Assembly (NCBI RefSeq): GCF_036014015.1
Contig: NZ_CP107905.1
Location: forward strand, 7,130,001 to 7,194,000
Direction of reading: 5' to 3'
Length of the DNA: 64,000 nucleotides
Source: Streptomyces sp. NBC_00457
Lineage (GTDB): Bacteria > Actinomycetota > Actinomycetes > Streptomycetales > Streptomycetaceae
Positions 53,689 to 63,548 of the stretch are shown piece after piece (the stretch's first letter is position 1; each line of letters begins with the position of its first letter). The position numbers and the translations under genes were made by a program. The notes under the pieces are model-generated. The model was given only the letters and a program-made list of their open reading frames with translations. It ran no database searches and was not told where the DNA came from.

Positions 53689-53736
53689 CGCGGGAGCGGA
53701 GGGGTGGTGGGGCTGCGTGGCGGCTGCGGGTTCGTT

Positions 53737-53795
53737 GGGGCTGGTCGCGCCCACGCGGCGGAGCCGCATATCGACACAGCCCCGCGCCCCTTCAG
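53737..53795 (+). repeat. Interspersed hairpin repeat, copy D (long form)
   Basis: Same sequence as copy A over about 56 bases except two positions, but the final GGGGCGC arm is lost (ccccttcaggtca). It fills the gap between convergent genes and ends at the stop codon of the response regulator. Confidence 0.8.
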
Positions 53796-53796
53796 G

Positions 53797-54351
53797 TCAG
53801 TTCACGCGGCCCTTGCTTACCAGTTGGCGTAGCTCCACTACCTGCCTCAGGAGCGCTGCCTTGTCCGGTGGGTTGGGCCCCGTCAGATGTTCCTCCAGTA
53901 CGGCCAGTCTTGTGCTCATCTCCCCGCTCAGGCGCTCCAGTTGCCGGTTCTTGCGGTGCAGCTCCAGGAAGACGCTCACCTTGGCCCGTAGCACCCAAGG
54001 ATCGAACGGCTTCGTCAGGTAGTCCGCGGCGCCGGTCGCGTAGCCGCGGAAGGCGTAGCCGGAGTCGTCCTCCGCGCCGGTGAGGAAGATGATGGGGACG
54101 TCCTTGGTCTGGTCGAGCCGCTTGATGTTCGCGGCGGTCTCGAAGCCGTCCATGCCCGGCATACGGACGTCGAGAAGGACGAGGGCGAACTGCTGCCGCA
54201 GCAGTGCCTTCATCGCCTCCTCGCCCGAACGTGCCCGCACGAGCGGTTCGTTGAGGGACCCCAGGACGGCCTCAAGCGCTATCAAGTTGTCCTCCATGTC
54301 ATCCACCAGGAGGATGTTCGCGCGCTCGCCGGTCGTTGCCTCAGCGCTCAT
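53797..54351 (-). CDS. Receiver-domain protein with C-terminal coiled coil
   Basis: Response regulator without a DNA-binding domain, 184 residues. Receiver: ILLVDDMEDNL, phospho-acceptor Asp 61 in LVLLDVRMPGMDG, LTGAEDD, and Lys in DYLTKPFDP. The end (LELHRKNRQLERLSGEMSTRLAVLEEHL) is a likely coiled coil. It lies 12 bases downstream of the multi-HAMP hybrid kinase and is probably its partner. The pair resembles, from memory, OsaA/OsaB of Streptomyces osmotic adaptation in layout (large hybrid kinase plus receiver-coiled-coil), but identity is not shown. Confidence 0.88.
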   Translation of the reverse strand: MSAEATTGERANILLVDDMEDNLIALEAVLGSLNEPLVRARSGEEAMKALLRQQFALVLLDVRMPGMDGFETAANIKRLDQTKDVPIIFLTGAEDDSGYAFRGYATGAADYLTKPFDPWVLRAKVSVFLELHRKNRQLERLSGEMSTRLAVLEEHLTGPNPPDKAALLRQVVELRQLVSKGRVN

Positions 54352-54363
54352 GATGACTGTGCC

Positions 54364-57300
54364 TCACTCACTAGAGGGCGGAACCGCGGCCTCCCCTGCC
54401 GGGTCCGGTTCCGGTACTGCTGTCTCCGTGTCGCCGTCGGTGTGCTGCGTGTCTGCGCCCTCCGGATCGAGGAGGGCGCAGACGACGGTCAGCAGCTGGT
54501 CGACGTCGACGGGCTTGGGTACGTAGCCGTTGGCGCCCCGGGCGATGGACTTCTCGCGGTCTCCCGGCATCGCCTTCGCGGTCAGCGCGACGATGGGCAG
54601 GCCCGTCCAGCGGGGGGTGCTGCGGATGACGGCGATGGTCTCGTAACCGTCCATCTCCGGCATCATGATGTCCATCAGGACGAGTTCGACGTCCGGGTTG
54701 CGCTCCAGGGTCTCGATGCCCTCGCGGCCGTTCTCCGCGTACAGCACCGGCATTCCGACCCTCCCCAGGACATGGGTGAGGGCGAAGACGTTGCGGATGT
54801 CGTCGTCCACGATCAACACCCGCCGTCCGGGCAGGACCTGACCCGCGCGACCGGACTTCCACTCCTCCAGTTTGGTGGGTGCCGGCCAGCTGTCGTCGGG
54901 CTCGTGCGCGGTGTACGGCTCGGCCGACAGCTGCTCCGGCACCGGCAGCGGACGCTGCTCGGGGACCGGGCCGGTCGCCGAGTGACCGGGGCTGACGACC
55001 GGGACGTACAAGGTGAAGGTGGACCCCTTGCCGGGTTCGCTCTCGGCGGCGATACGGCCGCCCAGCAGGCCGGCGATCTCGCGGCTGATCGACAGCCCCA
55101 GTCCCGTGCCGCCGTACTTGCGGTTGGTCGTGCCGTCGGCCTGCTGGAACGCCTCGAAGATCACCGGGAGTTTCTCCGGCGCGATGCCGATGCCGGTGTC
55201 CGAGACGGCGAAGGCGATCACCTCGTCGGTGTCGCGGACGTAGTGGTGCTGGGGGTCCTTGACCCGGCTGACGCGGAGTTCGACCCGGCCGGTCGCGGTG
55301 AACTTGATCGCGTTGGAGAGCAGGTTGCGCAGGATCTGCTGCAGCCGCTGCTCGTCCGAGTACATCTCGCGCGGCACGTCCTCGCCGACCGCCACCTCGA
55401 AGGCGAGCCCCCGGTCGATGGTGAGCGGGCGGAAGGTGGCGTGGACGTAGTCGAGGAGCTTGATGAGGGGGAGCTTCTTCGGGCGTACGTCCATCCTGCC
55501 CGCCTCGATCTTCGACAGGTCCAGGATGTCGTTGATCAGCTGGAGCAGATCCGAGCCCGAGCGGTGGATCGTCGTCGCGAACTGCACTTCCTGGTCGGAG
55601 AGATGGCCGTCCGGGTTGTCCGACAGCAGCCTCGCCAGGATCAGCAGGGAGTTCAGCGGGGTGCGCAGTTCGTGCGACATGTTCGCCAGGAACTCCGACT
55701 TGTACTGCGAGGAGGTGGCCAGCAGGGCGGCCTTCTCCTCCAGTTCGGCGTTCGAGCGCTGCAACTCCGCCTGCTGCTCCTGGAGTTCGTCCGACCGTTC
55801 CTGGAGCTGCATCGCCAGCCGCTGGGACTCGCCGAGCAGGGACTCGGTGCGGGAGTTGGCGATGATGGTGTTGATGGCGACGCCGATGGTGTTCACGAAC
55901 TGGTCGAAGAACGCCAGGTGGACGTCGGAGAAGCGGGAGAACGAGGCCAGCTCGATCACGCCGAGGAGTTTGTCCTCGAAGGGGATCGGAATGATGACCA
56001 CGCTGGTGGGCGCCGCCTCACCGAGCCCGCTGTTGATCTTGATGTAGTCCGGCGGGGCCTCCTCCACCAGGATCCGCTTCTTCTCGCGGGCCGCCTGCCG
56101 GACCAGGCCGTGGGTGGGCAGGCCGCCGGTCTCCACCGTCGCGCCCTGTGCCGCGCCGTATCCGGCGATGAACGCGAGGCCCTTCGACGGGACGGTGGTG
56201 CGCAGCGCGGCGCCGTCCTCGTCCGGATCGGCCAGGTAGAAGGCGCCGTACTGGGCGTTCACCAGCGGGGTCAGCTCGCGCAGGATCAGGTCGGCGACCT
56301 CCATCAGATCGCGGTGGCCCTGCATCAGGGCGGCGAGACGGGCCAGGTTGGACTCCAGCCAGTCCTTGGCCCGGGTGGTCTCGCGGAGGTTGGCCACCAT
56401 CAGGTTGATGTTGTCCTTCAGCTCGGCGACCTCGCCCTGGGTCTCCACCGTGATCGAGCGGGACATGTCGCCCTGGGCCACCGCGGAGGCGACCTCGGCG
56501 ATGGCGCGGACCTGGGTGGTCAGGTTCGAGGCGAGTTCGTTCACGTTCGTCGTCAGGCGTTTCCAGGTGCCGTACACGCCCTCCACCCGTGCCTGGCCGC
56601 CGAGTTGGCCCTCGGAGCCGACCTCGCGGGCCACCCGGGTGACCTCGGAGGAGAAGGAGGACAGCGTGTCCACCATGGTGTTGATGGTGGTCTTGAGCTC
56701 CAGGATCTCGCCGCGCGCGTCCACGTCGATCTTCTTCGACAGGTCGCCCTGCGCCACGGCCGTCGCCACCTGGGCGATGTTGCGGACCTGCGAAGTGAGG
56801 TTGTCCGCCATGTAGTTGACGTTGTCCGTCAGGTCCTTCCAGACGCCGGAGACGCCCAGCACCTGCGCGCGTCCGCCGAGCCGGCCGTCGGTGCCGACCT
56901 CGCGGGCCACGCGGGTGACCTCGTCGGCGAAGGCGCGCAGCTGGTCCACCATCGTGTTGACGGTGTCCTTCAGTTCGAGGATCTCGCCGCGGGCGTCGAC
57001 GGTGATCTTCTTCGACAGGTCGCCGTTGGCGACGGCGGTGGTCACCTGGGCGATGTTGCGGACCTGCGACGTCAGGTTCAGCGCCATGAAGTTGACGTTG
57101 TCGGTGAGGTCCTTCCAGACGCCGCTGACACCCCGCACCTGCGCCTGCCCGCCCAGGTTTCCTTCCGTGCCGACCTCGCGGGCCACCCGGGTGACCTCGT
57201 CGGCGAAGGCCGAGAGCTGGTCGACCATGGTGTTGAAGGTGGTCTTGAGCTCCAGGATCTCGCCCTTGGCTTCGACCGTGATCTTCTTGGACAGGTCGCC

Positions 57301-58536
57301 CTGGGCGACGGCCGTGGACACCAGCGCGATGTTGCGGACCTGCGAAGTGAGGTTGTCCGCCATGAAGTTGACGTTCTCGGTGAGGTCCTTCCAGACGCCG
57401 CTCACGCCCCGCACCTGCGCCCGGCCCCCGAGGTCTCCTTCGGTGCCGACCTCGCGGGCCACCCGGGTGACCTCGTCGGCGAACGCGGACAGCTGGTCCA
57501 CCATCGTGTTCACCGTCGACTTCAGTTCCAGAATCTCGCCGCGGGCGTCGACGGTGATCTTCTGGCTCAGATCGCCGTTGGCGACGGCGGTGGTGACCTG
57601 GGCGATGTTGCGGACCTGGGAGGTCAGGTTCGAGGCCATGAAGTTGACGTTGTCGGTGAGGTCCTTCCAGACCCCGGACACGCCCCGTACCTGCGCCCGC
57701 CCGCCCAACTGCCCTTCCGTGCCGACCTCGCGGGCCACCCGGGTGACCTCGTCGGCGAAGGCGGAGAGCTGGTCGACCATCGTGTTCACGGTGAGCTTCA
57801 GCTCCAGCAGCTCACCGGTCGCCTCCACCGTGACCGTGCGGGTCAGATCACCGCGGGCCACCGCCGTGGTCACCAGGGCGATGTCGCGCACCTGAGCGGT
57901 GAGCCGGGACGCCATCGTGTTGACCGCCTCGGTGACATCCCGCCAACTGCCCGACAAGCCTGTCACCTTGGCCCGTCCGCCGAGCCGTCCCTCCGTGCCG
58001 ACCTCACGGGCGACCCGGGTCACCTCGCCGGTGAACAGGGAGAGCTGGTCCACCATCTTGTTCACGGCACGCCCGAGGTGCCGCAGATCACCGCGCAACT
58101 GCCTGCTGCCGTCGTGCAGATCGACCCGCTGGGTCAGATCGCCGCCCGCCACGGCATCGAGCACTCGCGTGGCGTTCGCGGCCGGGGCGACCAGGGCGTC
58201 GAGCAGCTGGTTCACCTCGTTGACGCGGGACGTCCAGTCGCCCTGGCCGGGGCTGGCCGAGAGGCGTTCGTCGAGCCGGCCGTGCCGGACCAGCTCGCGT
58301 CGTACGCGCTGCACCTCCGTGTTGAAGTGGTTGCTGCGGTCCATGATCTGGTTGAAGACGGCGGCGAGTTCGGCCACCAGGCCGTTGCCGTCGCCATGAC
58401 CCGATCCATGGCCGGATTCCGGCACCCTGGAGAAGTCTCCGTCGCGGGCTGCGGTCATCGCGGCGAGCAGAGGGCGCAAATCCGATGCCCGAATGTGTCC
58501 GTCTTCGAGCACACGCGTAGCACTGTTCTCACTCAT
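54364..58536 (-). CDS. Soluble hybrid histidine kinase with tandem HAMP repeats
   Basis: Cytoplasmic signal kinase, 1390 residues, no transmembrane helix. Residues about 120-715 contain seven HAMP-type units (GDLTQRV, GDLTRTV, GDLSQKI, GDLSKKI and so on at 92-residue spacing) alternating with six TRVAREVG segments. A GAF domain follows (about 745-890). A coiled coil ([20 protein letters not shown]) leads to HisKA with SHELRTPLN (His 955), an HATPase with [15 protein letters not shown] and GTGLGLSI, and a C-terminal receiver (Asp 1289 in [13 protein letters not shown]). The 92-residue HAMP array is like that of fungal group III kinases (Nik1/Os-1), which sense osmotic stress. ATG 58536 is the likely start. 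Confidence 0.92.
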   Translation of the reverse strand: MSENSATRVLEDGHIRASDLRPLLAAMTAARDGDFSRVPESGHGSGHGDGNGLVAELAAVFNQIMDRSNHFNTEVQRVRRELVRHGRLDERLSASPGQGDWTSRVNEVNQLLDALVAPAANATRVLDAVAGGDLTQRVDLHDGSRQLRGDLRHLGRAVNKMVDQLSLFTGEVTRVAREVGTEGRLGGRAKVTGLSGSWRDVTEAVNTMASRLTAQVRDIALVTTAVARGDLTRTVTVEATGELLELKLTVNTMVDQLSAFADEVTRVAREVGTEGQLGGRAQVRGVSGVWKDLTDNVNFMASNLTSQVRNIAQVTTAVANGDLSQKITVDARGEILELKSTVNTMVDQLSAFADEVTRVAREVGTEGDLGGRAQVRGVSGVWKDLTENVNFMADNLTSQVRNIALVSTAVAQGDLSKKITVEAKGEILELKTTFNTMVDQLSAFADEVTRVAREVGTEGNLGGQAQVRGVSGVWKDLTDNVNFMALNLTSQVRNIAQVTTAVANGDLSKKITVDARGEILELKDTVNTMVDQLRAFADEVTRVAREVGTDGRLGGRAQVLGVSGVWKDLTDNVNYMADNLTSQVRNIAQVATAVAQGDLSKKIDVDARGEILELKTTINTMVDTLSSFSSEVTRVAREVGSEGQLGGQARVEGVYGTWKRLTTNVNELASNLTTQVRAIAEVASAVAQGDMSRSITVETQGEVAELKDNINLMVANLRETTRAKDWLESNLARLAALMQGHRDLMEVADLILRELTPLVNAQYGAFYLADPDEDGAALRTTVPSKGLAFIAGYGAAQGATVETGGLPTHGLVRQAAREKKRILVEEAPPDYIKINSGLGEAAPTSVVIIPIPFEDKLLGVIELASFSRFSDVHLAFFDQFVNTIGVAINTIIANSRTESLLGESQRLAMQLQERSDELQEQQAELQRSNAELEEKAALLATSSQYKSEFLANMSHELRTPLNSLLILARLLSDNPDGHLSDQEVQFATTIHRSGSDLLQLINDILDLSKIEAGRMDVRPKKLPLIKLLDYVHATFRPLTIDRGLAFEVAVGEDVPREMYSDEQRLQQILRNLLSNAIKFTATGRVELRVSRVKDPQHHYVRDTDEVIAFAVSDTGIGIAPEKLPVIFEAFQQADGTTNRKYGGTGLGLSISREIAGLLGGRIAAESEPGKGSTFTLYVPVVSPGHSATGPVPEQRPLPVPEQLSAEPYTAHEPDDSWPAPTKLEEWKSGRAGQVLPGRRVLIVDDDIRNVFALTHVLGRVGMPVLYAENGREGIETLERNPDVELVLMDIMMPEMDGYETIAVIRSTPRWTGLPIVALTAKAMPGDREKSIARGANGYVPKPVDVDQLLTVVCALLDPEGADTQHTDGDTETAVPEPDPAGEAAVPPSSE

Positions 58537-58637
58537 GGCGGCCCACTTCGGTAACTCGGCGCTTATGGGCGTGGCCAGTCTGTCACTCTGTCCGCATCGA
58601 CCGAGGCTATTCGTCCGATCTGCTCCGGGAGCTGGAC

Positions 58638-60515
58638 ATGGGGGCCATTCCGATGCAACGGGAGACCGATCCCCGTGCCTCTGGTGCACCTGCGCACGAG
58701 AGCGGGCACCGGAGCGCGGAGGTGAATACGACCCTCTGCGGAAGCCCCCTCGCGCCCGGAGCCGCCCGCGCACTTCTGCACGCCGCACTCGCCGAATGGA
58801 CCGAACTGGGCCTGCCCGGCACCGAACACGTCACGCAGCGGCTCGCCGACGACGCGGTGGTGGTCGTCAGCGAACTCGTCACCAACGCCGTCATCCACGC
58901 GGGCACCGACGTCGGGCTGGTCTGCCGGCTGGAGGCGCCGGCCGGCGACCTGGTCGTCGAGGTCACCGACCAGCATCCCTCGCGCGCCCCGCGCGACAGC
59001 GACAGCGAACCGCCGTACGAGACACCGGAGTACGGCCGCGGCCTGCGCCTCGTCGCCACGCTCGCTGAGGACTGGGGGGTCACCTATCGCCGGGGCGCCA
59101 AGACGCTGTGGGCGCGACTGCCCGCCGAGGCGCCCGGCGCGTACGCCGGGGATTGCAGCCTCCGCGTCGCCGACTACCTCGCCCCCGAACCGCAGCAGGC
59201 CGAGCGGGACCGGGAGTGGCTCAACCGGGGCGCCCTGTCCTTCCTCGCCGAGGCCTCCGACCTGCTCGCCGGACAGCTCGACGAGGATCTCGTCGCCGCG
59301 CTCACCGGACAGCTGATCGTGCCGCGCCTCGCCGAGTGGTGCGCGGTGTGGCTGGAGGACGAGGTCATGGGCCGCGGAGGCTGGTCCGAGGGCGTCACCG
59401 GCACCGGGCCCCGGCTCGCCCGCGTCTGGCACAGCAGCGAGAACCGCATCGAGGAACTGCGCCAGGCCCTGGAGAAGGATCCGCCGCGCGCCCCCGACCC
59501 GGTCCGCTCGGGCCCCGTCCCCTACCCCTGGCCCGGCGACGCCCTCGGCCCGCGCGCGGAGCACGGCTCGGCACTGGCGTACCGGCTGATCGCGGGCGGC
59601 CGACCGCTCGGCACGCTCGTCATCGGACGGTCCGGGCTGTTCCGCTTCCCCGACGAGATCACCGGGCTGGTCGAGGACCTCGGCCGCCGGGTGGCGCTCG
59701 CCATCGGCACGGCCCGCCAGTACGCCCGCCAGGCCACCATCAGCGCCGTGCTCCAGCGCGGGCTGCTCCCCGGCGCCGTCGCCGAGATCCCCGGCGTGCA
59801 CAGCGCCCTCGTCTACGAGCCCTGCGACAAGGGCGGACCCAGCGGCGACTTCTACGACCTCTTCCCGGCCGGCGACGGCCGCTGGTGCTTCGCGCTCGGC
59901 GACGTACAGGGCAAGGGCCCCGAGGCCGCCGTGGTGATCGGTCTGGCCCGCCCGTGGCTGCGGCTGCTGGCCCGCGAGGGCTACCGCGTCGCCGATGTCC
60001 TCGACCGCCTCAACCAGCTCCTCCTCGACGACGCCACCGAGGCCGCGGACGCGGCGGCACGCGTGCTGGTCGCCGCGGGCGGCCGGCCGGACGACGGCCC
60101 GCAGACCCGCTTCCTCTCCCTCCTCTACGGCGAGCTGGCGCCCTTCGACGGCGGCGTACGCTGCACGCTCGCATCCGCGGGCCACCCGCTGCCCCTCCTG
60201 CTCGGCCCGGACGGTTCCGTCCGTACGGCCGCCCGCCCGCAGACCCTTCTCGGCGTCGTCGAGGACGAGACGTACACCAGCGAAACCTTTGAGCTGGGCC
60301 CCGGCGACACGCTGCTGTGCGTGACGGACGGGGTGACGGAGCGGCGCTCCGGCTCCCGCCAGTTCGACGACGGCGACGGGCTGGCGGAGGCCCTGGCGGG
60401 GTGCGAGGGGCTCAGCGCGGAGCTGATCGCGGAGCGGATCCGCAGGCTGGTGCACGAGTTCGGCGGGCGGCCGCCGGAGGACGACCTGGCGCTGCTGGTG
60501 CTGCAAGCCGAGTAA
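58638..60515 (+). CDS. SpoIIE-type phosphatase with N-terminal anti-sigma-like kinase domain and GAF
   Basis: PPM serine phosphatase, 625 residues, usually acting on anti-sigma-factor antagonists. Residues about 40-150 look like a HATPase_c_2 (RsbW-like) domain (VSELVTNAVIHAG, GRGLRLVATLAEDWGV). Residues about 190-375 form a GAF-like sensor. The SpoIIE phosphatase domain (about 385-622) has SGDFYDLF, LGDVQGKGPEAA, VTDGVTERR and DDLALLVL. One protein thus carries both kinase-like and phosphatase modules. It is divergent from the hybrid kinase with 101 bases between starts. A target antagonist gene is not in this window. Confidence 0.88.
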   Translation: MGAIPMQRETDPRASGAPAHESGHRSAEVNTTLCGSPLAPGAARALLHAALAEWTELGLPGTEHVTQRLADDAVVVVSELVTNAVIHAGTDVGLVCRLEAPAGDLVVEVTDQHPSRAPRDSDSEPPYETPEYGRGLRLVATLAEDWGVTYRRGAKTLWARLPAEAPGAYAGDCSLRVADYLAPEPQQAERDREWLNRGALSFLAEASDLLAGQLDEDLVAALTGQLIVPRLAEWCAVWLEDEVMGRGGWSEGVTGTGPRLARVWHSSENRIEELRQALEKDPPRAPDPVRSGPVPYPWPGDALGPRAEHGSALAYRLIAGGRPLGTLVIGRSGLFRFPDEITGLVEDLGRRVALAIGTARQYARQATISAVLQRGLLPGAVAEIPGVHSALVYEPCDKGGPSGDFYDLFPAGDGRWCFALGDVQGKGPEAAVVIGLARPWLRLLAREGYRVADVLDRLNQLLLDDATEAADAAARVLVAAGGRPDDGPQTRFLSLLYGELAPFDGGVRCTLASAGHPLPLLLGPDGSVRTAARPQTLLGVVEDETYTSETFELGPGDTLLCVTDGVTERRSGSRQFDDGDGLAEALAGCEGLSAELIAERIRRLVHEFGGRPPEDDLALLVLQAE

Positions 60516-60542
60516 AGGTTCCTGTGCTGGACAATGGAAGGC

Positions 60543-61775
60543 ATGCCTTCCGCACTCCCCGACGGCGAGCCCGTCCCCGACGACGGCGCGCTCCCCGCCT
60601 CCGCGCTCGCCGACGCCGCCGCCCGCCCCCTCGGGTTCTATCTGCACGTCCCGTACTGCGCCACCCGATGCGGCTACTGCGACTTCAACACCTACACCGC
60701 GACCGAGCTGCGCGGCACGGGCGGCGTGCTGGCGTCCCGTGACAACTACGCGGACACGCTGATCGACGAGGTCCGCCTGGCCCGCAAGGTCCTCGGCGAC
60801 GACCCGCGCGCCGTGCGGACGGTCTTCGTCGGAGGCGGTACGCCGACCCTGCTGGCCGCGGACGACCTCGTCCGCATGCTGGGCGCGATCCGCGACGAGT
60901 TCGGCCTGGCCCCCGACGCCGAGATCACGACCGAGGCGAACCCGGAGTCGGTGGACCCCGCGTATCTGGCCACGCTCCGGGAGGGCGGCTTCAACCGGGT
61001 CTCCTTCGGCATGCAGAGCGCGAAGCAGCACGTACTGCGCGTGCTGGATCGTACGCACACGCCGGGACGCCCGGAGGCCTGCGTCGCGGAGGCCCGGGCG
61101 GCGGGCTTCGACCACGTCAACCTGGATCTGATCTACGGCACGCCGGGGGAGTCGGACGACGACTGGCGGGCCTCCCTGGAGTCCGCGATCGGCGCCGGTC
61201 CCGACCACGTCTCGGCCTACGCCCTGATCGTCGAGGAGGGCACACAACTGGCCCGGCGCATCCGCCGCGGCGAGGTTCCGATGACCGACGACGACGTCCA
61301 CGCCGACCGGTATCTGATCGCGGAGTCGGTGCTGTCCGGGGCCGGCTTCGACTGGTACGAGGTGTCGAACTGGGCGACGTCGGACGCGGGGCGGTGCCTG
61401 CACAACGAGCTGTACTGGCGAGGCGCCGACTGGTGGGGCGCCGGACCCGGAGCCCACTCGCACGTGGGCGGGGTGCGGTGGTGGAACGTGAAGCACCCGG
61501 GGGCTTATGCGGCGGCGCTGGCGGAGGGGCGGTCGCCGGGGGCCGGGCGCGAGCTCCTGTCGGAGGAGGACAGGAGGGTCGAGCGGATCCTGCTGGAGCT
61601 GCGGCTCCGGGAGGGCGTACCGCTGGCTCTCCTCCGGGAACCGGGCCGCAAGGCGTCCCGGCGGGCGCTGGAGGAGGGGCTCCTTCAGGAACGGCCGTAC
61701 GACGAGGGGCACGCGGTGCTGACGCTTCGGGGGCGGTTGCTGGCGGATGCGGTGGTCAGGGACTTGGTGGACTGA
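60543..61775 (+). CDS. hemW: Radical SAM haem chaperone HemW
   Basis: Coproporphyrinogen-oxidase-like radical SAM protein, about 410 residues. The iron-sulfur motif YCATRCGYCDF (CxxxCxxC followed by Asp-Phe) is of the HemW type and lacks the extra Cys of true HemN. FVGGGTPTLL, EANPESV, SFGMQSAKQHVLRVL and DLIYGTPGES support this. Start is uncertain between ATG 60534 and ATG 60543 (MPSALPDGE). HemW binds haem and delivers it to other proteins. The order lepA-hemW-hrcA is widespread; here the pair is split by the signalling block upstream. Confidence 0.92.
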   Translation: MPSALPDGEPVPDDGALPASALADAAARPLGFYLHVPYCATRCGYCDFNTYTATELRGTGGVLASRDNYADTLIDEVRLARKVLGDDPRAVRTVFVGGGTPTLLAADDLVRMLGAIRDEFGLAPDAEITTEANPESVDPAYLATLREGGFNRVSFGMQSAKQHVLRVLDRTHTPGRPEACVAEARAAGFDHVNLDLIYGTPGESDDDWRASLESAIGAGPDHVSAYALIVEEGTQLARRIRRGEVPMTDDDVHADRYLIAESVLSGAGFDWYEVSNWATSDAGRCLHNELYWRGADWWGAGPGAHSHVGGVRWWNVKHPGAYAAALAEGRSPGAGRELLSEEDRRVERILLELRLREGVPLALLREPGRKASRRALEEGLLQERPYDEGHAVLTLRGRLLADAVVRDLVD

Positions 61776-61838
61776 TCACGCCGTTGGAGCCGCTCGGCAT
61801 CGAACTCGACACCACCGGATTCGGCACCTACTCCGGCG

Positions 61839-62648
61839 TCAAGCCCCACCGCTACCCGTGACGAAGTCGATCAGCTCCTCCACCCTCCCCAGCAACTCCG
61901 GCTCCAGATCCCGATAAGACCGCACCCGCCCCAGAATCCCCTGCCACGCCGCACCGGTGTTTTCCGGCCACCCCAGGGCCCGGCACACGCCCGTCTTCCA
62001 GTCCTGGCCGTGCGGAATCCGTGGCCACCCCGCGATCCCCAGTGACGACGGCTTCACGGCCTCCCAGATGTCGATGTACGGGTGGCCGACCACCAGGGCG
62101 TGCTCGCTCGGCACCGATTGCGCGATGCGCCACTCCTTCGTGCCCGGTACCAAGTGGTCGACCAGGACCCCCAGCCGTGCGTCCGGGCCCGGTGCGAATT
62201 CGGCCACGATGGATGGGAGGTCGTCGATGCCTTCCAGGTACTCCACGACGACGCCCTCGATGCGGAGGTCGTCGCCCCAGACCTTCTCGACGAGTTCCGC
62301 GTCGTGCCGGCCCTCGACGTAGATGCGGCCCGCGCGGGCGACACGCGCGCGGGCGCCGGGGACAGCGACGGAGCCGGATGCGGTACGGGTGGGACGTACG
62401 GGACCGGCGGCGGGCTTGACCAAGGTCACCACTCGGCCCTCCAGGAGGAAGCCCCGTGGTTCCAGGGGAAAGACGCGGTGCTTGCCGAAGCGGTCCTCCA
62501 GGGTCACCGTGCCCGCCTCGCAGCGGATCACCGCGCCGCAGAAGCCGGTGCCGGGTTCCTCGACGACCAGGCCGGGGTCCGCCGGGACCTCGGGGACGGG
62601 CTTGGACTTCTTCCACGGCGGGGTGAGGTCCGAAGAGTACTGGCGCAT
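61839..62648 (-). CDS. DUF3097 family protein
   Basis: Conserved actinobacterial protein of unknown function, 269 residues. It opens MRQYSSDLTPPWKKSKPVPEVP, then RIYVEGRHDAELVEKVWGDDLR near 110-130, VVVEYLEGIDDL, and GVLVDHLVPGTKEWRIAQ near 165. YVEGRHD with DHL and PGTKEW recalls a Toprim-like arrangement, an inference only. TATCGT 7 bases before the ATG and no ribosome site suggest a leaderless mRNA, although the metallo-hydrolase gene lies only 34 bases upstream. Confidence 0.85.
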   Translation of the reverse strand: MRQYSSDLTPPWKKSKPVPEVPADPGLVVEEPGTGFCGAVIRCEAGTVTLEDRFGKHRVFPLEPRGFLLEGRVVTLVKPAAGPVRPTRTASGSVAVPGARARVARAGRIYVEGRHDAELVEKVWGDDLRIEGVVVEYLEGIDDLPSIVAEFAPGPDARLGVLVDHLVPGTKEWRIAQSVPSEHALVVGHPYIDIWEAVKPSSLGIAGWPRIPHGQDWKTGVCRALGWPENTGAAWQGILGRVRSYRDLEPELLGRVEELIDFVTGSGGA

Positions 62649-62655
62649 TCGGATG

Positions 62656-62661
62656 ACGATA
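62656..62661 (-). promoter_or_regulatory. -10 element before the DUF3097 gene
   Basis: On the minus strand TATCGT is followed by 7 bases and the ATG at 62648. Confidence 0.4.
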
Positions 62662-62682
62662 GGAGAAGCCGGAGGGGCGTGG

Positions 62683-63408
62683 TCACGACACGCCGAATCG
62701 GCGGGCGAGCGCGTTCCGCTGCGCGCGGACGAACGCCGCGTCCACCACCGCTCCGTGACCGGGCACATACAGCGCGTCCTCGCCGCCCAGGTCCAGCAGA
62801 CGATCAAGTGCCGCGGGCCAGTGGGTCGGTACGGCGTCGGTGCCCGCCTGCGGGTCCCCCGACTCCTCGACCAGATCGCCGCAGAACACGACCTCCGGAT
62901 CGCCGGGGACCAGGACCGCGAGGTCGTGGGCGGTGTGGCCAGGACCCACGTTGGCGAGGAGGACCTGCCGGCCGCCGCCCAGGTCGAGGGTCCACTCGCC
63001 GGAGACGTGATGGCGGGGCGGTGTGAGGGACGCCACCGCCTCGTCCGCCGGGCCGGCGTCCAGACCGTGGCGTACCGCGTCCGCGCGCAGCTCCTCGCGC
63101 CCGGTGTGCGAGTACACCGTGTCGATGCCCACAGCGCCGTACAACTCCGTGCCCGCGAACGCCCCCGCCCCGAAGACGTGGTCGAAGTGCGGGTGGGTGA
63201 GCGCGAGATGAGTCACACGGTGGCCGGCGAGCTCCTGCGCCCCCGCACGCACGCGTGCACCCTCCGCGAGGCTCGACCCGGCGTCGATCACCAGGGCCGC
63301 GCCCGCCCCGACGACCAGCCCCACCGTGCAGTCCCAGACCGGCAGCCGGCACCGCCCGACCCCGGCCGCCAGCCGCTCCCACCCCAGCTCTTCCCAAGTC
63401 ACGCTCAT
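62683..63408 (-). CDS. Metallo-beta-lactamase-fold hydrolase
   Basis: MBL-fold metal hydrolase, 241 residues. HPHFDHVFG near residue 72 is the metal motif, with further ligands in [10 protein letters not shown] near 155, [10 protein letters not shown] near 175 and VPGHGAV near 218. Its pattern is like small glyoxalase-II- or lactonase-related members; the substrate is unknown. TAGCGT 6 bases upstream of the ATG and no ribosome site point to a leaderless transcript. It is divergent from hrcA. Confidence 0.87.
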   Translation of the reverse strand: MSVTWEELGWERLAAGVGRCRLPVWDCTVGLVVGAGAALVIDAGSSLAEGARVRAGAQELAGHRVTHLALTHPHFDHVFGAGAFAGTELYGAVGIDTVYSHTGREELRADAVRHGLDAGPADEAVASLTPPRHHVSGEWTLDLGGGRQVLLANVGPGHTAHDLAVLVPGDPEVVFCGDLVEESGDPQAGTDAVPTHWPAALDRLLDLGGEDALYVPGHGAVVDAAFVRAQRNALARRFGVS

Positions 63409-63414
63409 ACGGCG

Positions 63415-63420
63415 ACGCTA
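63415..63420 (-). promoter_or_regulatory. -10 element of a leaderless MBL-fold gene
   Basis: On the minus strand TAGCGT, then 6 bases, then the ATG at 63408. Confidence 0.45.
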
Positions 63421-63462
63421 GCCGTACGACCCCGTCCTTGCCCCGTGCGCACCCGACCGCCG

Positions 63463-63508
63463 TACACTGGGCCGGGGAACTCTGGCACTCGGAAGCGAAG
63501 AGTGCCAG
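63463..63508 (+). promoter_or_regulatory. hrcA promoter -10 and CIRCE operator
   Basis: TACACT (63463-63468) is the likely -10. CTGGCACTC-N9-GAGTGCCAG (63482-63508) is a CIRCE element, the binding site of the HrcA repressor, placed just after the expected transcription start. This indicates autoregulation and heat-shock control. Confidence 0.9.
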
Positions 63509-63548
63509 GCGAGGCGCCGAGAGGACGACTTCTGGAGGTGTGCGCGAG

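Noticed and set aside
54442..58554. A 1370-codon open frame on the plus strand across the hybrid kinase gene
   Set aside because: It is antisense to a gene with clear domains. High-GC codon bias keeps the opposite frame open, and its sequence has no motifs.
58563..61712. A 1049-codon minus-strand frame across the SpoIIE and hemW genes
   Set aside because: Antisense shadow of two well supported genes; no domain pattern.
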